10,614 bases of DNA from Candidatus Hydrogenedentota bacterium (lineage in GTDB: Bacteria > Hydrogenedentota > Hydrogenedentia > Hydrogenedentales > CAITNO01), in NCBI GenBank assembly GCA_007124105.1, contig SLFT01000311.1, forward strand, positions 1-10,614. Direction: 5' to 3'. How positions within the stretch are numbered: the stretch's first letter is position 1; each line of letters starts with the position of its first letter. This document shows positions 1 to 7,478 of this stretch, piece by piece. The position numbers and the translations under genes were made by a program. The notes beneath the pieces are model-generated. The model saw nothing but the letters and a program-made list of their open reading frames with translations. It was not told the DNA's origin and ran no database searches.

Positions 1-2057
1 AGGCCTACCGCCCGTTTCTCTATGTACTGGAGCAATACCCGGATGTACGGGCAACGCTGCATTTTACGGGGCCGCTGTTTGATTGGTTTGAACTGCATGC
101 GCCCGAGTTCCTGGAACGACTTGCGGCGCTGGTGGCTGCCGGGCAGGTGGAAATCATGGGCGGCGGTTATTACGAGCCCTTGTTGTGCATCATCCCTGAG
201 CGGGACGCGCAACGTCAGATTGAGCGGATGCAGCAATTTTGCGAGCGCCATTTTGGTTGTATACCGCGCGGTATGTGGCTGACCGAACGGGTATGGGAGC
301 CCCATCTGCCCCGTGTGCTTGCCCAATCAGGCGTTGAATATGCCGCCCTGGACGACGCCCATTTCCTGTGTTCCGGGCTGCGGCCTGACGACATGTATGG
401 CTATTACATGACCGAGGACACCGGGCATCCCCTCAAAGTGTTTCCCATCCTCGAGAAGCTGCGTTATCTCGTGCCGTTTCATCAGGTACACGAAACCATA
501 GACTACCTGCGCGAACTGGCAACTGAGGACGGGCAACGTTGCGCGGTGCTTCACGACGACTATGAGAAATTCGGCGTATGGCCGGGCACACATAAAAGCG
601 TGTATACGGAAGGCTGGCTCGAGGAGTTCTTTCAGGCGCTTACGGACAACAAAGAATGGCTTCGCTGTGTCACGTACGAACAGTATTTGGACTGGGCGCC
701 GCCACTGGGGCGCACCTATATCACCTGCGCTTCCTACGATGAGATGATGACCTGGGCGTTGCCGACCCAGATGCAGCGCGAATTGAACCAGGCGCGTCGC
801 GAACTGAAAAAAGTACCGGAACTCGACAGGCAGGCGTCGCGTTTCATGCGCGGCGGCTTCTGGCGCAGTTTCCTGGCCAAGTATGATGAGGCGAACAATA
901 TACAGAAACGTATGCTGCGCGTAAGCGACCGGCTGGCGCGGCTTGTTGCGCGATACCCCAACGATGAACGATTAACCAAGGCGGAGCAACGACTGCATCA
1001 AGGTCAATGCAACTGCGCCTATTGGCATGGGGTATTCGGCGGCCTGTACCTTAACCACCTGCGCACGGCCTTGTATGAAAAACTTATCGCGGCCGACCAG
1101 ATTATGGACATGGTAGAAGAAAAAACCGGCCAATTCGTATCCTTTGAGGCAACAGACTTTGACGGGGACGGGGCTGTCGAGGGCATTCTTGAAAACGCGC
1201 ATCTGGCGCTTTTCTTCAGTCCCAACGACGGCGGCACACTGTTCGAGCTTGACTACAAAACCACCCCTTTCAATTTCGGCAATACGCTGACGCGACGGGA
1301 CGAAGTCTACCACGACCAGCTGCGAGCAGGCACTATCAACGTTGGAGAGGAGGAAAAAGGCGACTTAAGCATTCATGAACTGGTAAAAGCGAAAGAAGCC
1401 GATCTAGACAAGTTGCTGGTGTATGATCCATACCGGCGCGTTTCCTTTCGCGACCATTTTATCGCAGACACGGCCACGGTGGACACGCTCTGGAGCGGCG
1501 CTGAACCGGACCTGGCATCCTTCGCTACCGCGCATTATCTTATGGAGCCTGGCGCGGACTGGGTTGCGTTCAATGCCGCCGGTTCTGTCAACCCCGATGC
1601 GCCGGTGGCGGCGCGCCTCTCGAAAAAGATCAGTCTGGCGCCTGGCATGTCCCGTTTCGAGGTTCACTATGATGTTGTTCTTGACGCGCCATTGCCTCCG
1701 GGCGTCCTGTTTGGCTTCGAATTTGTTCTGAACCTGCTTACCGGCGAAGCGCCTGATCGCTATTATCATTCGGAGGATGTTGACATGCGCCGCGCGCGTC
1801 TCGGTTCGCGTGGTGTATTGACGGATATTTCGCATATAGCGGCACGAGACGACTGGCAGCGCCTCGAGTTGGCGTTGCGTTTCTCTCGCCCGGCCCGTCT
1901 CTATCGCTTTCCCATTGACACGGTGAGCCAGTCCGAAGGCGGGCAGGAACGCGTCCATCAAGGGTGTGTGTTGTTTCCCTGTTGGCCTGTTTCCGGCGAA
2001 GACAATCAGCGTTTGAGCGTAACAGTCCAAGTCGCGGCGTCGAGCACGGAGGGATAA
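1..2057 (+). CDS. GH57 4-alpha-glucanotransferase / alpha-amylase family protein, 5' partial
   Basis: The frame is open from base 3, so the true start lies upstream and 684 residues are visible. The protein belongs to glycoside hydrolase family 57, the group of Thermococcus litoralis 4-alpha-glucanotransferase, which transfers alpha-1,4-glucan chains in cytoplasmic starch, glycogen or maltodextrin metabolism. Visible family motifs are GQVEIMGG (visible residues 47-54), WLTERVWEP with the nucleophile Glu at visible residue 95 (codon 285-287), HDDYEKFG with the acid/base Asp at 186 (558-560), and QCNCAYWHG (codons 1005-1031). Glu and Asp are 91 residues apart, as in the T. litoralis enzyme (Glu123, Asp214), so about 28 N-terminal residues are missing, including the HQP motif. 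The C-terminal half, roughly visible residues 390-684, fits the beta-rich C-terminal domain of this subfamily. Motif 4 has Tyr where Gly is usual and motif 5 has Cys where Asp is usual, so specificity is uncertain. Substrate and direction are inferred from the family. Confidence 0.93.
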   Translation, partial: AYRPFLYVLEQYPDVRATLHFTGPLFDWFELHAPEFLERLAALVAAGQVEIMGGGYYEPLLCIIPERDAQRQIERMQQFCERHFGCIPRGMWLTERVWEPHLPRVLAQSGVEYAALDDAHFLCSGLRPDDMYGYYMTEDTGHPLKVFPILEKLRYLVPFHQVHETIDYLRELATEDGQRCAVLHDDYEKFGVWPGTHKSVYTEGWLEEFFQALTDNKEWLRCVTYEQYLDWAPPLGRTYITCASYDEMMTWALPTQMQRELNQARRELKKVPELDRQASRFMRGGFWRSFLAKYDEANNIQKRMLRVSDRLARLVARYPNDERLTKAEQRLHQGQCNCAYWHGVFGGLYLNHLRTALYEKLIAADQIMDMVEEKTGQFVSFEATDFDGDGAVEGILENAHLALFFSPNDGGTLFELDYKTTPFNFGNTLTRRDEVYHDQLRAGTINVGEEEKGDLSIHELVKAKEADLDKLLVYDPYRRVSFRDHFIADTATVDTLWSGAEPDLASFATAHYLMEPGADWVAFNAAGSVNPDAPVAARLSKKISLAPGMSRFEVHYDVVLDAPLPPGVLFGFEFVLNLLTGEAPDRYYHSEDVDMRRARLGSRGVLTDISHIAARDDWQRLELALRFSRPARLYRFPIDTVSQSEGGQERVHQGCVLFPCWPVSGEDNQRLSVTVQVAASSTEG

Positions 2058-2127
2058 TCGCGACTTTCTGTTCGAGATTAGAGCAAGTTGGTTTTTCTTA
2101 TGCAGCTGTGGCACTATTTCCATGAAA

Positions 2128-2242
2128 ACGGTTGCGCCCTGAGAAAGCCAAACCGTCACTCGTCAGGGCAGATACAACAGCCTTGCCGCGTTGTCGCGTA
2201 GACTTAATAATGAGCGGACGCGTGAAAAGATACAACGCCCTG
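2128..2242 (+). repeat. Inverted/direct repeat set able to form a pseudoknot or alternative stems
   Basis: ACGGTT (2128-2133) is complementary to AACCGT (2151-2156), and GCCCTGA (2136-2142) to TCAGGGC (2163-2169). The two pairings interleave in the order of an H-type pseudoknot, with short loops (2134-2135, 2143-2150, 2157-2162). The 9-mer AGATACAAC occurs directly after CAGGGC (2170-2178) and again directly before another GCCCTG (2228-2236, then 2237-2242), so the central CAGGGC could pair to its left or its right. These matches are read directly from the sequence. It could be a structured RNA or a set of DNA operator sites around the candidate ptsH promoter. I match it to no known riboswitch class. 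No poly-T tract follows either stem, so it is not a simple intrinsic terminator. Confidence 0.45.
2183..2211 (+). promoter_or_regulatory. Candidate sigma70-type promoter for ptsH-ptsI-dxr-rseP
   Basis: TTGCCG (2183-2188, 4 of 6 to TTGACA) is followed after 17 bases by AATAAT (2206-2211, 5 of 6 to TATAAT). A start near 2218 would give a leader of about 80 bases before ptsH. The 242-base gap after the GH57 gene supports a new transcription unit here. The -35 is weak, and no terminator is visible after the GH57 stop, so read-through remains possible. Confidence 0.4.
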
Positions 2243-2299
2243 GGACTCTTTAACACGGTCTTATTTGTTCACTATTTATTACAAGGACACTACAACACT

Positions 2300-2572
2300 A
2301 TGCCGGAAGTAACAGGAGAAGTTGAGGTGGTGAACTCGCTGGGCATGCACGCGCGACCCGCAGCGGCATTGGTACAAAAACTGCTTGGCTTTGACAGCGA
2401 GATTTATATTTCATTCAAGGGCAATCGTGTAAACGCAAAGAGCATTATGGGCCTTTTGACCCTTGGCGCCGCGCGCGGGAGCCATCTGGATGTATCGTGT
2501 ACCGGGCCAGACGCCGAGGCGGCTTTTGCGGCAGTGGCGGAAATGTTTTCCGACGGTTTTGGCGAAGATTGA
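2300..2572 (+). CDS. ptsH: Phosphocarrier protein HPr
   Basis: This 90-residue protein has the normal HPr length. HPr is the small cytoplasmic carrier that takes phosphate from Enzyme I and passes it to EII components or regulatory targets. The active-site signature GMHARPAA is present with the phosphorylated His at residue 17. The second signature KSIMGLL puts the regulatory Ser at residue 48, the equivalent of Ser46 in Gram-positive HPr, where HPr kinase/phosphorylase acts. The ATG at 2300 is chosen because the protein then begins just before the first conserved strand (VEVVNSLG). A distant AAGGA lies at 2283-2287, about 12 bases upstream. The frame is open further upstream, but nothing there resembles HPr. 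The next gene, 22 bases downstream, is its phosphodonor Enzyme I, and the pair is a classic operon. No EII gene is visible in this window. Confidence 0.95.
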   Translation: MPEVTGEVEVVNSLGMHARPAAALVQKLLGFDSEIYISFKGNRVNAKSIMGLLTLGAARGSHLDVSCTGPDAEAAFAAVAEMFSDGFGED

Positions 2573-2582
2573 CCCGCAACAC

Positions 2583-2587
2583 GGAGG
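2583..2587 (+). promoter_or_regulatory. Ribosome binding site that fixes the TTG start of ptsI
   Basis: A full GGAGG sits 7 bases before a TTG codon at 2595. The protein then starts at the first conserved stretch of Enzyme I (MEIYLQGLGVSPGIA). Longer in-frame extensions upstream would run back over ptsH and do not resemble the family. Confidence 0.8.
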
Positions 2588-2594
2588 TGTTCCA

Positions 2595-4382
2595 TTGGAA
2601 ATATATCTGCAAGGTTTAGGCGTATCGCCAGGCATAGCCATTGCGCCGGCATTGTTGTTCTTTCATGATCGTTACGATGTCCCCAGCTACGCCATTACGG
2701 ATTTTGACGCGGAACAGATGCGCCTGGACACGGCAATACATGAGACGCGCAAAGACCTGGAAACGATTCACGATCGCGTGGTGACCGACCTTGGCGAAAG
2801 ACATGCAGAGATATTTCAGGCGCACCTGATGATTCTTGATGACGTAGGGTTGCGCGAAGAGCTGACAGAACACCTGACAAAACACCAACGCAATGTAGAA
2901 TACACCCTTGACATGCTGGCCAAGCGGTACGTTCAGACCATGGAATCAATAAACGACCCGCGATTTCGCGAACGCACGGCCGACCTGCTGGACGTGGTAG
3001 ACCGGGTGTTGCGCCACTTACTTGACGCGGAGCGTCCCAACCTGGCGCGCCTGGGACAAGAAAGCATTATTGTCGCGCACGACCTTACGCCATCGGATAC
3101 GGCCTCGATAGACACCAACAAGGCTATTGGCCTGGTAATCGAAGCGGGCAGCGTCACCAGCCATTCGGCCATTCTGGCGCGCGCCCTCGAAATACCCGCC
3201 GTCATCGGTGTTGCGGACGCGCCGTCATCCATCAGCGCTGGATCACTGGTTATCGTTGACGGGGCCAGCGGACGCATTATCCTCAATCCCACCCGTGAAA
3301 CCTGTAAACGATACAGCAAAGCACAACAACGGCTGGAAGAACGGCGGGCCAAGCTGCTTCGCATCACCAAGGGCAAGCCCGCGCGCACCATGGACAACGT
3401 CGAGGTAATGTTGTGCGCAAATATCGAGTTGCCCCTGGAGATAGAGCACAGCCGCAATGTAAACGCCCAGGGCATCGGTCTGTACCGCACGGAATACCTG
3501 TTTATTGACCGTGATTCTCTTCCCGAGGAAGAGGAGCAATACGAAGCGTATTCGGATGTAGCCCGCGCCATGACGCCGCATCCGGTGGTGTTGCGGACCA
3601 TGGACATTGGCGGCGACAAGTTCGTGGAGCATTTGCAGATATTGAAGGAAGCCAATCCACAATTGGGGTGGCGCGCGGTGCGTTTTTGTCTTGCCCGGCC
3701 CGACATCTTCAAGCCCCATCTGCGCGCCATGCTGCGCGCCAGCGCCCACGGCGCCATCGAAATCATGTTTCCCATGATCAGCGGCATCGAGGAATTACGC
3801 GAAGTCAAAGCAGTTGTCGCCGAGGTAACCCAAGAGCTTGACGACGCTGGAATTGCTCATAACCGCAACATCAAGATCGGCTCCATGATCGAGATTCCTT
3901 CCGCCGTCATGCTTGCCGACCTGCTCGCGCAGGAAAGCGATTTTTTCAGCATTGGCACAAACGATCTCATCCAGTATTTACTCGCGGTGGACCGGGTAAA
4001 CGAGAAGATAGCGCATCTGTATGAACCGGCCCATCCCGCTGTAATTCGCATGATACACCAGACAGCGCAGGCCGCCCGAGCCCACAATATCCCGTGCAGC
4101 ATCTGCGGTGAGATGGCGGGCGACGCCCTGTACACCGAACTGCTGCTTGGGCTGGGCATCACCGCATTGAGTATGGCGCCCGTCGCCATTCCATTGATCC
4201 GCGCGGAGATATCGCATATCCACCTGGAAGAGGCGCGCACACTTGCGCGACGGGTTTTGAAAATGAGCGTTGCTGAGGAAATCAAGGCCGAACTAAAAGA
4301 GCGGCACCTTGCTCGGGCCAAAAAATACGATTATCTGTTGGATTCTGATCAAGACGCTTTATTGACCGAAAAGAGCATGTAA
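2595..4382 (+). CDS. ptsI: Phosphoenolpyruvate-protein phosphotransferase (PTS Enzyme I)
   Basis: With the TTG start the protein is 595 residues, slightly longer than the usual 570-575. Enzyme I autophosphorylates from PEP, releasing pyruvate, and phosphorylates HPr; it is a cytoplasmic dimer. Domains in order: an N-terminal HPr-binding and phosphohistidine domain (about 1-230) with SVTSHSAILAR and the active His at residue 190 (codon 3162-3164), then a PEP-binding TIM barrel (about 260-560). The barrel shows GIGLYRTEYLF, LRTMDIGGDK, SIGTNDLIQY and CGEMAGD, with the catalytic Cys at 504 (codon 4104-4106). These positions match His189 and Cys502 of E. coli closely. The last 35 residues or so form a charged, probably helical tail. 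Nothing essential is missing. It sits 22 bases after ptsH and 14 bases before dxr. It is not the PtsP type, because there is no N-terminal GAF domain. Confidence 0.96.
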   Translation: MEIYLQGLGVSPGIAIAPALLFFHDRYDVPSYAITDFDAEQMRLDTAIHETRKDLETIHDRVVTDLGERHAEIFQAHLMILDDVGLREELTEHLTKHQRNVEYTLDMLAKRYVQTMESINDPRFRERTADLLDVVDRVLRHLLDAERPNLARLGQESIIVAHDLTPSDTASIDTNKAIGLVIEAGSVTSHSAILARALEIPAVIGVADAPSSISAGSLVIVDGASGRIILNPTRETCKRYSKAQQRLEERRAKLLRITKGKPARTMDNVEVMLCANIELPLEIEHSRNVNAQGIGLYRTEYLFIDRDSLPEEEEQYEAYSDVARAMTPHPVVLRTMDIGGDKFVEHLQILKEANPQLGWRAVRFCLARPDIFKPHLRAMLRASAHGAIEIMFPMISGIEELREVKAVVAEVTQELDDAGIAHNRNIKIGSMIEIPSAVMLADLLAQESDFFSIGTNDLIQYLLAVDRVNEKIAHLYEPAHPAVIRMIHQTAQAARAHNIPCSICGEMAGDALYTELLLGLGITALSMAPVAIPLIRAEISHIHLEEARTLARRVLKMSVAEEIKAELKERHLARAKKYDYLLDSDQDALLTEKSM

Positions 4383-4396
4383 CACAAGGGACGTAT

Positions 4397-5554
4397 ATGA
4401 CGCGCAGGCGTATCTCCATATTGGGTTCGACGGGAAGTATCGGGCGCAACGCGCTCGAGGTGGTGCGCCGCAATGCCGACCTGTTTTCGGTGGCCGTGTT
4501 GGCTTCGCACTCGAATGTGACGCTGCTGCGCGAACAGATAGCGACCTATCACCCTGAATTGGTGGCCGTATACGACGAGAAGGCCGCTGCGGCATTGCGT
4601 GACTCCGTTCCTGGTTGCGCGGTGCTTTCCGGCCCCGCCGGGCTTATCGAAGCGGCCGCCACACCAGTGGATACGGCGCTGTGCGCCGTGGTCGGCGCGG
4701 TCGGCCTGGAACCACTGCTGGCCGCCATTGACGCCGGTAATCGTGTGGCGGTAGCCAACAAGGAACCACTGGTGATGGCCGGTGATTACATCATGGAGCG
4801 CGCCCGTTTGAACAATGTCGCTGTGCTCCCCGTAGACAGTGAACACAACGCCATATTCCAGTGTTTACAGGGAAACGCGTTATCAGATGTTGATCGCATT
4901 TACCTGACCGCTTCGGGCGGACCCTTTTACAAGAGTACACCTGAGGCATTGCGCAATATTACGCCGGAACAGGCCATGCGCCATCCAACTTGGGACATGG
5001 GCGCGAAGATCAGCGTTGATTCCGCCACTCTTATGAATAAAGGACTGGAAATAATTGAAGCGTTGTGCCTGTTCAGGTTACGATCAGAGCAAATAGAGGT
5101 GGTTATACACCCGCAAAGCGTTATACACAGCATGGTAGCTTTCACGGACGGCAGTATTATTGCCCAGCTCGGAGTGACTGATATGAAAGCGCCCATCGCT
5201 TTTGCGTTGACCTACCCGGAACGATTGCCCGCGCCTGAGATGCGTCTGGATGTAACCGCGTTGGCGGGGCTTACGTTCGACAAGCCGGATTGTGAAGCGT
5301 TTCCCTGTCTCGCCCTGGCCAGGGCCGCCGCCGATGCGGGCGGATGCGCTCCAGCAGTGTTGAACGGGGCCAACGAAGAGGCAGTGACCGCGTTTTGCGC
5401 CGGACGCATACGATTCTTGGATATCGCCGCTGTTGTGGAACATGCGCTCGAACAATGCGCTGTCTCGACTGTATGTACGCTTGATGGGGCGCTTGCTGCC
5501 GACAGCGTTGCGCGCGCTTGCGCAACGTCCATTATCAAAACCATGGAACAATGA
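4397..5554 (+). CDS. dxr: 1-deoxy-D-xylulose 5-phosphate reductoisomerase
   Basis: This 385-residue cytoplasmic enzyme makes 2-C-methyl-D-erythritol 4-phosphate from DXP using NADPH and a divalent metal, the committed step of the MEP isoprenoid pathway. It begins with the NADPH-binding motif GSTGSIG. Metal ligands are visible in VDSEH (Asp147 and Glu149) and in MNKGLEIIEA (Glu218), matching Asp150, Glu152 and Glu231 of E. coli. Other family stretches are LTASGGPF, HPTWDMGAKISVDSATL and VIHPQSVIHSMV. The length is near the usual 390-400. The ATG follows AAGGGA (4386-4391) by 5 bases. It lies 14 bases after ptsI and 4 bases before rseP, so it is probably co-transcribed with both. The dxr-rseP pairing is common in bacteria, while ptsHI upstream is less usual. 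A complete active site argues for a working enzyme. Confidence 0.97.
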   Translation: MTRRRISILGSTGSIGRNALEVVRRNADLFSVAVLASHSNVTLLREQIATYHPELVAVYDEKAAAALRDSVPGCAVLSGPAGLIEAAATPVDTALCAVVGAVGLEPLLAAIDAGNRVAVANKEPLVMAGDYIMERARLNNVAVLPVDSEHNAIFQCLQGNALSDVDRIYLTASGGPFYKSTPEALRNITPEQAMRHPTWDMGAKISVDSATLMNKGLEIIEALCLFRLRSEQIEVVIHPQSVIHSMVAFTDGSIIAQLGVTDMKAPIAFALTYPERLPAPEMRLDVTALAGLTFDKPDCEAFPCLALARAAADAGGCAPAVLNGANEEAVTAFCAGRIRFLDIAAVVEHALEQCAVSTVCTLDGALAADSVARACATSIIKTMEQ

Positions 5555-5558
5555 AACA

Positions 5559-7238
5559 ATGATAATCAATGTGTTGATATTTTTAGCGGTACTCAGTCTG
5601 CTGATCTTCTTTCACGAGCTGGGACACTTCGTCGCCGCCAAGGCCTTTGGCATCTATGTAAAACGATTCAGTATCGGCATGCCGCCGCGTCTGTTCGGCA
5701 TTCAGCTGGGTGAAACGGATTATTGCGTTGGCCTTCCCTTTGGCGGTTTCGTGATGATGGCGGGGCAGGAAGATGTGCCGCTGAGCGATGAGGAACGGGA
5801 ACGCGAGTATGGCAAGGTTCCAGAAGAACGATGGTTCAAAAACAAACCCGTATGGCAACGCATGTGCGTATTGCTTGCCGGCCCGTTTATGAACCTGTTT
5901 CTGGCGATATTGCTCTATGGATTTATCGGGCTGGTTGGCAGCGAGGTGCCCGAATGGGAAGTGGAGGCGCGCGTGGGCGAGATTGAGCCCGGCTCGCCCG
6001 TGGAAGATGCGCCGCTGTACAGGTTGTCCACGCCGTCTTCGCGCGAAGCGCGTGAACCCGACGCCATCGGCTGGCAGATAGGCGATCGAATTCTCACGAT
6101 CAACGGTCGCGAAGCGGACAATATGACAGACCTGGCCATTGCCGCCATACTGGGCGGCGAAGGCCGCGAACAGGAGATTGTGCTGGAGCGTACAACAAGC
6201 ATGGAAGCCCCCGAACGATACCTGTCGGTTCTGGCGCCCCGGGCACTCGATGAGACAGGCCACGCTCGATTTGGCGTGGGGCCGTACGAAACGGCGATTG
6301 TGCGTGAAGTAATTCCCGATTCAGCAGCGGCGGAAGCGGGATTTCAGGCGGACGATATTATTCAGGCGGTTGACGGCGTCTCAGTAACTTTATCCGGGTT
6401 CATTAAGTATATAGAGGAAGTGGATGAGAACGCCGATGTCTCCATTGATCTGTTGCGCAACGACGAAAAACTGACGCTGAAGGCGCAACCGCGAACCATC
6501 GGACGCCTGCAGGGGTTATGGCTTGACGCTGACGACCCGGAGACAGACCCCGCCACAGTGTTCCATTTGACCTCCGAGGTGCAGGAAGAAACCAACCTGC
6601 GTCGTCGCGACGTCATCCTGGAAGTAAATGGCGAGCCGGTTACGTTCATGCAGTTGCGCAACATACAGGAGACCAGCCCCGGAGAACCGCTCGAACTCAA
6701 AGTACATCGTCCCGGCGTGTTGTTTGGCTTGCTCGAACCAGCGTCCACCTTTATGACCACTATCACGCCGCAGCCGGTGCGCGCTATTGGCGTGGCCTTG
6801 AGACCCCGTTCCGTGTTGCAGCGTGTCCCGGCAATCCGCATCGTACCGCATGCTTTCTATCAGAGTTACCTCGCTGTAGAGCGCACCCTGTTGACTATTG
6901 CCGGATTGGCGCGCGGCGTGGTAAGCCCAAAGGACCTGGGCGGGCCAGTCATGATATTCGATGTGACCACGAAGGCCGCTGAGGCCGGTTTTGGTTGGCT
7001 CGTTAAAATTACAGCCTTTATAAGCGTGAATTTGTTTATTCTGAATCTTTTGCCGCTGCCGGTTCTTGATGGCGGCCAGGTGGTTACCAACGGCATTGAA
7101 GCGATTCGCGGTAAGCCCTTGAACGAAAATATTCTCGAGCGAATGCAACAGGTTGGTATTGTAATGCTGCTCATGTTGATGCTGTTCGTAACCTACAACG
7201 ACATTATGCGCCTGGTGCAGGATTGGCTGCCCTGGTAG
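5559..7238 (+). CDS. rseP: RIP site-2 zinc metalloprotease RseP, extended form with three PDZ-like regions
   Basis: This inner-membrane intramembrane protease cuts transmembrane segments, typically of anti-sigma factors or signal-peptide remnants. The zinc motif HELGH (residues 19-23) lies in the first membrane segment (about 3-20), and the C-terminal PVLDGGQ supplies the third zinc ligand, Asp504. Further hydrophobic segments lie near 107-130, 480-500 and 536-556, giving the usual four-segment plan. Between segments 2 and 3 there seem to be three PDZ-like regions, at about 135-225, 243-325 and 333-395, each with a GD- or DDI-type strand and a VNG/VDG/ING turn. E. coli RseP has 450 residues and two PDZ domains; this protein has 559. 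The ATG at 5559, 4 bases after the dxr stop, puts the first membrane segment right at the N-terminus. Longer in-frame starts would overlap dxr. No strong Shine-Dalgarno is seen, so translational coupling to dxr is likely. The substrate is unknown, and no anti-sigma gene is nearby. Confidence 0.94.
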   Translation: MIINVLIFLAVLSLLIFFHELGHFVAAKAFGIYVKRFSIGMPPRLFGIQLGETDYCVGLPFGGFVMMAGQEDVPLSDEEREREYGKVPEERWFKNKPVWQRMCVLLAGPFMNLFLAILLYGFIGLVGSEVPEWEVEARVGEIEPGSPVEDAPLYRLSTPSSREAREPDAIGWQIGDRILTINGREADNMTDLAIAAILGGEGREQEIVLERTTSMEAPERYLSVLAPRALDETGHARFGVGPYETAIVREVIPDSAAAEAGFQADDIIQAVDGVSVTLSGFIKYIEEVDENADVSIDLLRNDEKLTLKAQPRTIGRLQGLWLDADDPETDPATVFHLTSEVQEETNLRRRDVILEVNGEPVTFMQLRNIQETSPGEPLELKVHRPGVLFGLLEPASTFMTTITPQPVRAIGVALRPRSVLQRVPAIRIVPHAFYQSYLAVERTLLTIAGLARGVVSPKDLGGPVMIFDVTTKAAEAGFGWLVKITAFISVNLFILNLLPLPVLDGGQVVTNGIEAIRGKPLNENILERMQQVGIVMLLMLMLFVTYNDIMRLVQDWLPW

Positions 7239-7478
7239 CGCGCATACGTCATTTTGGGGGGGGATAAAGTAGAATTTTTTTTGGACGATGCCTGAACTAG
7301 CCCACGTATCTCAGCAGGTTTCGTCGTAAACCACGAAGATAGCGGCATGGCGCCGCGGTGCGCGTAACAGCCGCTGGTAATGCGTTAAACCGCATCTAAG
7401 TTGGCAGACCAGTCAAGGGACGGCCAACATTCGAGGTCATAGCAGAAGCCCGAGAGATACGTTATTCTGGAGAATTGT
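7239..7478 (+). promoter_or_regulatory. Non-coding leader upstream of aspartokinase with -10-like box and four hairpins
   Basis: No credible gene is present in this gap. It has a run of eight G (7256-7263), then TAGAAT (7270-7275, 5 of 6 to a -10 box, no good -35) and eight T (7275-7282). A transcript from this box would begin near 7282-7284, exactly where the first hairpin starts. Potential hairpins: GACGA/TCGTC (7284-7288, 7321-7325) with inner CCTG/CAGG (7291-7294, 7315-7318); AGCGGC/GCCGCT (7341-7346, 7370-7375); ATGCG/CGCAT (7380-7384, 7391-7395); TTGGC/GCCAA (7401-7405, 7423-7427). GCGGC at 7342-7346 could instead pair with GCCGC at 7352-7356, giving two exclusive folds. I looked for lysine-riboswitch, SAM and T-box core sequences and found none. 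The function is inferred only from structure and position. Confidence 0.45.

Noticed and set aside
1404..2159. A 251-codon open frame on the - strand over the GH57 3' end
   Set aside because: It is antisense to a clear GH57 coding frame, is arginine-rich as expected of a shadow frame, and matches no family I know.
2100..2201. A 33-codon ATG reading frame upstream of ptsH
   Set aside because: It has no Shine-Dalgarno, no recognisable composition or domain, and overlaps the repeat set and candidate -35. It is probably chance.
2463..2594. A longer N-terminus for Enzyme I beginning inside ptsH
   Set aside because: The extension has no Enzyme I similarity, and the GGAGG at 2583-2587 points to the TTG at 2595.
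2933..3808. A 291-codon open frame on the - strand within ptsI
   Set aside because: It is rich in Ser and Arg, typical of the reverse complement of a GC-rich gene, and lies wholly inside a well-conserved Enzyme I.
7288..7329. A 13-codon frame in the aspartokinase leader as an attenuator peptide
   Set aside because: It has no lysine or threonine codons and no ribosome binding site, so it does not look like a classic leader peptide.
7239..7478. A known lysine, SAM or T-box leader
   Set aside because: I did not find the conserved core sequences of these classes by eye. Only an Rfam scan could exclude them firmly.
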